Assembly (NCBI GenBank): GCA_947652115.1
Contig: OX393570.1
Location: forward strand, 8,833,435 to 8,897,434
DNA length: 64,000 nucleotides
DNA from: Blastomussa wellsi
Taxonomy: Eukaryota > Cnidaria > Anthozoa > Scleractinia > Plerogyridae
Reading direction: 5' to 3'
Part shown: positions 57,970 to 64,000 of the stretch, piece by piece
Layout: each line of letters opens with the position of its first letter
Position numbering within the stretch: position 1 is the stretch's first letter
Position numbers and translations under genes: made by a program
Notes under the pieces: model-generated
Seen by the model: the letters and a program-made list of their open reading frames with translations, nothing else
Databases searched by the model: none
What the model was told of the DNA's origin: nothing

Positions 57970-58520
57970 TGCGACAATGGGGCTGTACTACTGATGTGAT
58001 GGATTCATCTACATGTATGAGATTAAGAAAGTCTTTGAGGAAAGTTTAGTGCACCAGGATTCAGATTTGCAGAAGGTTGTCGCACCGTGTTTACTGCATC
58101 CAACTGAGTCTGCAACATAGAATGTTTCTTGTGACGAACAATGATCGCTAACAACATTAGCTGGGATTTTGCCAAATAGGTTTTAGCTGCTTGGCACTAC
58201 ACTTAGACGCTCGCATCTGGTAGACATGGTTTTGGTTTCAGACTGGTCCTTTTTGCTCACGATGTTAACGGTTGGCCCGGAGTCTGCCATTGTACAGACG
58301 GGTGTTTCCATAATCCTTACTAGAAAGATGGGTTTTCCAGTTTGGAGTCCTGTGCATCGACATTAAAGATATACTCTTCACTGTTGTCACTCTCGATGTC
58401 CATAGATCTGGCACGGTATTTAACTTTCGAGGGTTTTCTTGGACGGATAGGTTTTGAACGATTGCGGCATTATTCGCCTTCAAAACGTCACACATGTTTC
58501 CATTTCAGTCAAAATGGTGA
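57970..58520 (-). pseudogene. Second Gypsy-type fragment, gag-protease junction
   Basis: The minus strand reads KPSKVKYRARSMDIESDN and SEEYIFNVDAQDSKLENPSF. After stops it continues TPVCTMADSGP with VNIVSKKD, the DSG catalytic loop of a retropepsin. It differs from the protease of the Gypsy in units A-C, so it is another family. No LTRs seen. Confidence 0.5.
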
Positions 58521-60533
58521 TTTAGAATAGTATCTGCAGCCTCGCTGGTGTATAAAATATTAGATATAACTGAATTTAATGCTGTGATGAACTAGCGAGG
58601 CATCCAATGCGCAATAGAGACACTCCTGGTTGCTTCATGCTAATTTAGGAGACCTGGATACATTCCAGGCTGATGGGCGTCCAGGCTTTCATGTGAACTT
58701 TACCAATAACCTTTCAAAATATCCCGAGGATTTTAATAAGTTGCCATAACTCTTTACGACAGTTGAAGGCAACATGATAAAATATATATAATATATAAAA
58801 TATAAAATATGTTACCTACTGTGTAATTGTTTTGGTGAAGAGAAGTGGGGTGGGGTTCCATTTCATACGCATGCGATTGACAGATGAATTTCGCTTTCAG
58901 TACCTCTTAGTGTCACCACTCAGTGTCACCACTCAGTTTGCTAACACACTCAAACTCAATAATAATGCCTGTATGTACAAAGACATGTTCCAGTTTCCAC
59001 AAACAATGAGAACGACGATCGGAAATTAAACGGATTAGTCCATGTGCTATTTTCTGCTTATAATTGTATTTCAAGAACTAGAGGCACAATGTACAATGTC
59101 AAAACAGAGTAGAACCATTATCTTGGACAGACTCGTCCGACAAAGAAAGCTGTCTTTATTGCGTACGGTTAATAATCGGCACCATTTGAATATGTGTATT
59201 ATTAATTTCGTGATCGTGAAAAGAACAATGCAGTAAAGCTGTTAAGATATTAATCTTTCACAACATGGCTGAAGGTGTCTAGACAGAATGGCTCGTAAAC
59301 ATTCAAGAATAGTTTGCAGGTTATTACACCATATAACACATTTTATTTTATAAGCATGATCCGAAATTCAGTTTGACATCATCCTGGCTTCACTAGTGAG
59401 TGACTTTTGTTGCAAAACTGACTAGCTTCGGAAGAACGAAGGTTTTCAGCATTCAGTCTGGAACAACATTCCTCTAAAACTGCTGTCGAGTTAACAACAT
59501 TCTAAAGAAGAAAGGGAAGGTAAATTCAATGACATGTTACAAGATTTTAAGTTATTGTCTGATTCTAACAGAAAGCGCGCAATGACGATTTTTCAGTTTT
59601 TTCCCCTAGTCTGGTAATGATTATGAGGTGGTGGCGCAGTCTCGTCAGTTTAACTTGGCTAGACTTACGTTGGCCGATTAACGGGAAGAAGAGAGGGAGA
59701 GAGAGAGCGAATGGGGTCGAGTTAGTAATGCTACTAGTCCACCTTTGGTCACAACTCGCGCATGTTCACCGTTAATCAGCAACTTTGAAAAGGAGTGGGA
59801 CACGTGTTTTCAAGGTGTCTGCTACTCCACTGCGGTCGAGTTCGGTACAATCCGTCCAGTCCTTCAGACATCGCGGCCTCTATAAGCTCTAAACATTTTC
59901 GTGTAACAAGATTACTTATTTGGCTTTATTTTGGCGTTGTTAGTTTTGAGCCTTTTGGCTTTTGGGGCATTTTTTCGGTCACCTTCGTCGAACTGTCAGC
60001 GGCCGCAAAGATTTGCATGAATAACGGCACAAAACTCAAGGTCCAACAAAGATTGGCTTCAACAGGATTTGTAGTTTTATAGGTCGCAAGGATGAAATCC
60101 GGAGGGAGGGTCAGCCGTTTCGTATTGCTGCAGCTTAATCAGATGTAGCCGGCGAATACAGCGTCCTTCTTCTGTCGCTCCCGGCCCGAAGGTAGGACGG
60201 CTTTATTCGCAGGCTAAAACAGACGCGTCTCGCTCTGAAAGATAGTTATCATCCTGGATTGTAGGAGTGATACGAGAGAGCACGTAGCGCAGTGCATCAA
60301 TCAGAAAAAAAGTGATAATAATAGCTACAATGATTAGTAGGCCATACTTGGTGGGGAGATGAACTAAACTAGGGTGTGTGCCGCTCCAAAATCAAATTTC
60401 GACTTATAAGTAAGCCTAGGTCGTGACGGACTGGTTCGAGATACTGGTACAAGATTTTAGAGCAATTATTGCCTGGATCGTAGTATACAAAAAAAAGTCA
60501 AAAGCAGACGTGTATACTAAATACGTCTGCAAT
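58521..60533. other. bHLH-unit 5' flank of gene 6
   Basis: Ordered matches to 10.48-12.4 kb of unit A (for example GTGAAAAGAACAATGCAGTAA at 59214, ACGGGAAGAAGAGAGG at 59683). An AT-rich simple stretch lies at 58780-58812. A 95-codon ORF at 59795-60082 has a hydrophobic middle but no recognised family. Confidence 0.45.
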
Positions 60534-60537
60534 TTAA

Positions 60538-61046
60538 AGTGCATATGACACGAATTTTTTTCTCTTGATTCTTGTAGTTGGATATCTATAGAAAGCGAAT
60601 CGAAGCCTTAAAAGTGCTGGAAAAAACTAAAAAAGCATTTTGTTTGCTTTCAAAATATGCGTAATTTGCCTTCAAATTTGTCCCGGTCATCGCGCGGCCA
60701 AAATCGCACGTGATATGGGAACGTGACGTCACATTGTGTACCTCAATGCAACTTACAGAAGAGTCCGACTCAAAGGAATCGTTAGAATCACTGGACATCT
60801 TTGCGTTTTAATACACTATCTGTCTACTACGAAGTACTGCCGAATCCTCTTAGCGACAACACAATGTGATTCGCCGTCGAGAAGCTAGGTCCCAGTCTCT
60901 GGGACAAATTTGAAGGAAAATTGCGCGTATTTTGAAAGCAAAAACAATGCTCTTTAGATTTTTCAAGCACTTTTAAAGCTTCTACGTTATGTCTTAGAAT
61001 AGCAACGACAAGAATCAAGAGAAAAAAATTCCGTGTCATATGCACT
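60538..61046. mobile_element. TTAA-flanked inverted-repeat element (non-autonomous)
   Basis: Arms of about 150 bp pair imperfectly (60538-60690 with 60895-61046), starting AGTGCATATGACAC and its inverse, flanked by TTAA on each side. The homologous place in unit A (near 12400) has GATTAAGTGC without the element, a paralogous empty site. TTAA duplication is typical of piggyBac and some Kolobok elements. No transposase inside. Confidence 0.75.
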
Positions 61047-61900
61047 TTAATAAGTGCCTTAAAATAACTTAGAAATGTCAACATAACTTTTGCTACAGTA
61101 CTTGAAAAAAAAAAATATTAGCAGAGATACTGGCTATCTAAAATAAGTAGGTAGTTAAAAATCGAAAATAAAGCCAAATTACAAGAAATAAATTGCAATG
61201 CTATGCCAGCCGATTTGAGCGACAACTTACAGCTATCTTGGAGAAATGACGGGCCAGAACCAGCTAAAATTGCCGGGCTAGACGCCGTTCCCTAGAGTCA
61301 ACAAAGAGAAAGTGAAGTAGGAGAGGAACATATGACACGACAAAAGTTCCGTTACACGATCGTATGAACCAGTTTCCAAAGTAGCGTGATTTGTAAAATT
61401 AGCTTAAGTTGGCAAAAAAGAGCCGTGCTACTAGCATAATATGTTACTTTTACTAGCGCAATCTATAAAAGCCTAACGGGGACACCTATGGGTTAGTGAT
61501 GCATCAGTACAGCGGGGAGGGGAGTAGGACTTCTGGAAAGGTTTTCACAACCAGCAGGAGTGCAAGATATTTTATTCAACCCATGTAGGCTTTTTTCTGG
61601 TTCCTTTAAAATGCACGACTTTTGTTCCTAAACTTTTGTGTTTTGTAGGATTTTGTTTTTTCTTTGTTTTTGGCCTCCCCCCACCACCCCCCCCACCCTT
61701 CCCACATGTCTAATGACTTACGATGATTAGCATGTGATGTGATGTGGTGCACGCGACTTGATTCGGATCGACTCTTGATTCTAAGTTTTAGATTTTCCTT
61801 ACAAGTTTCTTTTCGGCGATCATTTCGGCTACTTTAATTTAGTGTGATCTCCGAAAATTGTAAATTATTTTGTTATTTATTTCTTTCTCAATTCTTTGCA
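61047..61900. other. 5' flank and presumed intron of gene 6
   Basis: No supported ORF. It has a C-rich run at 61675-61700 and, from 61780, the sequence leading to the acceptor (CCTTACAAGTTT, TTATTTATTTCTTTCTCAAT). Confidence 0.5.
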
Positions 61901-61930
61901 GACGTGACAAGACTACAAGGGGACAAATCC

Positions 61931-62266
61931 ATGGATCAAACATGCTGCAATCAAGCGCCACTGCACATGGTCCTGGTCCTGAGAGAATTCGAAAGTCAGG
62001 AACAGTTACAGGTTACAGAGGAAACTGGACCTTTCCTGTATTCCACTTTTAATCCATTATCATCACTGACAATCCGGAGAGCAAAGAACCGTGAAAGGGA
62101 GAGAAAAAGGCAGACGCGTTTGAGAGGAGCGTTTAACGTGCTTCGCAGCGTAATACCAGATTACTTTTCCGAGAGAGAGCCAGGAGACAGACTCTCAAGA
62201 ATTCAAACTTTGAAACTGGCAATGGAGTACATTGCTACATTACACGAATTGTTAGAGATCAGTTAA
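61931..62266 (+). CDS. bHLH transcription factor 6 (short N-terminus)
   Basis: 111 residues from the ATG at 61931, which aligns with Met20 of the 141-residue paralogues. The upstream ATG is absent: the acceptor TTTGCAG ends at 61901 and the exon starts ACGTGACAAGAC. Translation starts at this Met or in an upstream exon joined in phase. The N-terminal part is shortened by a deletion (CATGGTCCTGGTCCTG) relative to gene 4, while the bHLH domain (NRERERKRQ to HELLE) is complete. It is the most diverged intact copy outside the domain. Probably functional. Confidence 0.78.
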   Translation: MDQTCCNQAPLHMVLVLREFESQEQLQVTEETGPFLYSTFNPLSSLTIRRAKNRERERKRQTRLRGAFNVLRSVIPDYFSEREPGDRLSRIQTLKLAMEYIATLHELLEIS

Positions 62267-62552
62267 TTTACTGCGCTCTGTTCAGAATTCCTCGTAGTTA
62301 CATTAGAAAGGTAGCAGAAACCGACTTAAGACAAGAGAAAAATAAACCCCTTTCAACATTTTATGTATTTTTATCAGTTTTCTCACGCTAGAGGGGTGGC
62401 CGTAGAGGGGTGGGGGAGCGGGTTGGGTGTAGAGAGTGGGGTAATCACTACTAGATAACATGAGGGTTTTAGCGCAGCTTGAGCGGCGCAAGTGTGGGTG
62501 GTGGTATCGGGTGGTTCAAGGTGCGTCGGCTGTATGTTGACATAGGTAGCGA
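62267..62552. other. bHLH-unit 3' flank of gene 6
   Basis: Similar to 270-360 (AGACAAGAGAAAAATAAACC, CATTTTATGTATTTTTATC), then becoming G-rich. End of recognisable bHLH-unit sequence. Confidence 0.5.
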
Positions 62553-62685
62553 AGGGGTGGCGGGGGGTGGAGGGGTGGCGGGTGGTGGAGGGGTGGCGAA
62601 GGGTGGAGGGGTGGCGGCGGGTGGAGGGGTGGCAGGGGGTGGAGTGGTGGCGGGTGGTGGAGGGGTGGCGGGTGGCAGCGGGTTG
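62553..62685 (+). repeat. G-rich minisatellite
   Basis: About seven imperfect copies of an 18-bp unit close to GGTGGAGGGGTGGCGGGT. Many GGG/GGGG runs within short distance would allow G-quadruplexes. It is flanked by direct repeats TCAAGGTGCGTCGGCT at about 62516 and 62700. Confidence 0.85.
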
Positions 62686-62740
62686 GTAGCTTTTGCTAGC
62701 TCAAGGTGCGTCGGCTAAAATTTTGACATATAGTTTTCCT

Positions 62741-62911
62741 GGCTCCAACTTGCAGTTTACTTTCTCATTGCCTAATGTCGAGATTTTGACTAAACTGGGC
62801 TCCAACTCGCAGTTTGCTTTCTCATTGCCTAATGTCGAGATTTTGACTAAAATCGGCTCCAACTTGCAGTTTGCTTTCTCATTGCCTAATGTCGAGATTT
62901 TTAGGAGGGGA
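62741..62911 (+). repeat. 57-bp tandem repeat, three copies
   Basis: GGCTCCAACTTGCAGTTTGC starts copies at 62741, 62798 and 62855. The period is an exact 57 bp, so one frame (SNLQFAFSLPNVEI) stays open through all three. Confidence 0.9.
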
Positions 62912-62929
62912 AAAAATTATGGCAACCAA

Positions 62930-63138
62930 ATTTCAGCTACAAAATTTTGCACAAACAGCAGCCAGAGGAGTGGAAAAAAATACGACAACCAAATTTTGCA
63001 CAAGAAGCAGCCAGAGGAGGGGAAAAAACGACAACCAAATTTCGGTTGCCAAATTTTGCACAAGCAGCAGCCAGAGGAGCGGAAAATGGAAAACCAAATT
63101 TCGACTTCCAAATTGCACAAACAGCAGCCAGACAACAA
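62930..63138 (+). repeat. 50-60-bp tandem repeat, four copies
   Basis: The unit AAATTTTGCACAAGCAGCAG, CCAGAGGAG and a GGAAAA run recurs near 62941, 62991, 63051 and 63110, the last incomplete. Spacing varies (50, 60, 60 bp). Confidence 0.8.
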
Positions 63139-63211
63139 AATATTTTTTTAGCAATTTTTTCTCCCAATTAGACTTTTGCATACTTCAACAACAAACAATA
63201 CTACAGCAACA

Positions 63212-64000
63212 ATGGCAGTGCAAAAAACATTCGAAAGCATGGGCCTCCGTTGCGAAAAAAACGTGGCCTCCCATCTTCTTCTCGAGAACGCGTACGATAG
63301 CAACCTCTTGCCGGACATCTCGAAAGTCGACTACCTAGCAGGAAACCTCGGCAAGACACACCTGTAACCTCTGCAAGGACTGCCCGCGTTTGTCGACGAC
63401 ATCTACGTGTGCGGCTATCTCCGCTCCAAGACTGCGTTTTCCAAAAAGGTCGCTTTTCTTGCACAACAGGCGAGAAAGGTTCTACAAAACTCGTGGTCGC
63501 AAAAATCGGCCTGGCTGTGCAGCAGAGCCTGGGAACAGGACCGGACGGCAGCAAAAGAAAACACATGCAGACAAGCATCGTCCAGCGGAAGCACGATACG
63601 TACAACAATAGCAGCGATAGAAGCCGACACGTTTCTGCTGGCACAGTCCCGCTGGCACAGGCTGTATCCAGAAGACGAGATAGCGGGCTACTTCGTGGCC
63701 AAGGTAGCCGTTTCCGAAATATCTTTGGAAGATTTGCACGAAGCGCTGCCAGCTTTCGAACGGCAGCTGCTCGCATTCGGTTTTGGAATCTACTCCATCG
63801 ACTACACGCAAGATTTTTCCGGAGTGTTGGACCGCGAAGCCCTTGTTTCGCACCTAGAATTCGAAGGTTTTCGCCAGAAGGGCGACTTTTGTTCTGCAAT
63901 GGGTTCGGGTGCGCCAACGATTCTGCAGAACACCGACAGTGTGGGGAAGCACGTGTGCACTTGGATCTCGAAAAGAGAAGACCGCACGGTCCGGACAAAA
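63212..64000 (+). pseudogene. Coding relic of unknown family, cut by window end
   Basis: GC-richer than the rest of the window. From an ATG at 63212 one frame is open except for a TAA at 63365-63367 and runs to the window end. Its 3' half (63626-64000) looks protein-like: ADTFLLAQSRWHRLYPEDE, VAVSEISLEDLHEALPAFE, GFGIYSIDYTQDFSGVLDR. Between about 63470 and 63620 another frame looks more protein-like (STKLVVAKIGLAVQQ, QRKHDTYNNSSDR), suggesting one-base frameshifts. I do not recognise the family; a transposon protein is possible. An opposing 265-codon ORF (63201-63998) is Ser/Arg/Cys-rich and probably a shadow. Confidence 0.4.

Noticed and set aside
59795..60082. 95-codon plus-strand ORF with a hydrophobic middle
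   Set aside because: No family recognised, no splice context, and the matching flank in unit A has no equivalent ORF, so I do not call a gene.
63201..63998. 265-codon minus-strand ORF
   Set aside because: Its composition is rich in Ser, Arg, Cys and Leu without any motif, and it lies opposite a more protein-like plus-strand reading. Most likely an antisense shadow of GC-rich coding sequence.

Overview
The window looks like nuclear DNA of a cnidarian, most probably an anthozoan or stony coral. It is AT-rich and repeat-dense, with splice acceptors in front of short transcription-factor exons. Its transposons are a DIRS-type tyrosine-recombinase element, a Ty3/Gypsy element, a GIY-YIG Penelope-like element (PLE) with a hammerhead-ribozyme-like 3' end, and several LINE tails. 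This placement is inference from gene and transposon families; nothing in the sequence fixes the species.

The host cargo is a tandem array of short basic helix-loop-helix (bHLH) genes, all on the plus strand. Four have intact ORFs (15810-16235, 33557-33982, 52738-53163 and 61931-62266). Two are broken (49127-49330 and 57013-57519). All but one start directly after, or just downstream of, an AG acceptor with a pyrimidine-rich tract, so an unseen 5' exon is likely. The flanks were copied together with the genes. A conserved upstream block with a CACCTG E-box and recognisable 3' flanks recur from 10 kb to 62 kb.

Positions 1-45898 hold a younger, larger tandem duplication: unit A (1-16705), unit B (16706-34464) and a partial unit C (34465-45898). 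Each carries the same nest of dead minus-strand elements: a LINE relic, a DIRS element, a Gypsy element and a PLE 3' end. A and B then continue into an inverted PLE fragment, about 5 kb of bHLH 5' flank, a bHLH gene and a LINE tail. Stop codons and an internal deletion in these elements are shared by all three copies, so the elements were already dead when the segment was duplicated. B and C share an inserted MITE that A lacks, while A and B share PLE lesions that C lacks. This points to a mosaic history by unequal exchange.

Unit C leaves the duplication inside the PLE and runs on into the Gypsy gag and 5' LTR, ending at 46683. The right third (46.7-62.3 kb) holds older, diverged bHLH units with LINE relics, a TTAA-flanked inverted-repeat element, a second Gypsy fragment and motif clusters. 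The last 1.5 kb has a G-rich minisatellite, two further tandem-repeat arrays and a frameshifted coding relic of unknown family cut by the window end.

No bacterial-type operon, CRISPR array, tRNA or rRNA was seen. The intact bHLH genes are the only ORFs I would call probable functional protein genes. Everything else coding-like is transposon debris or unproven.
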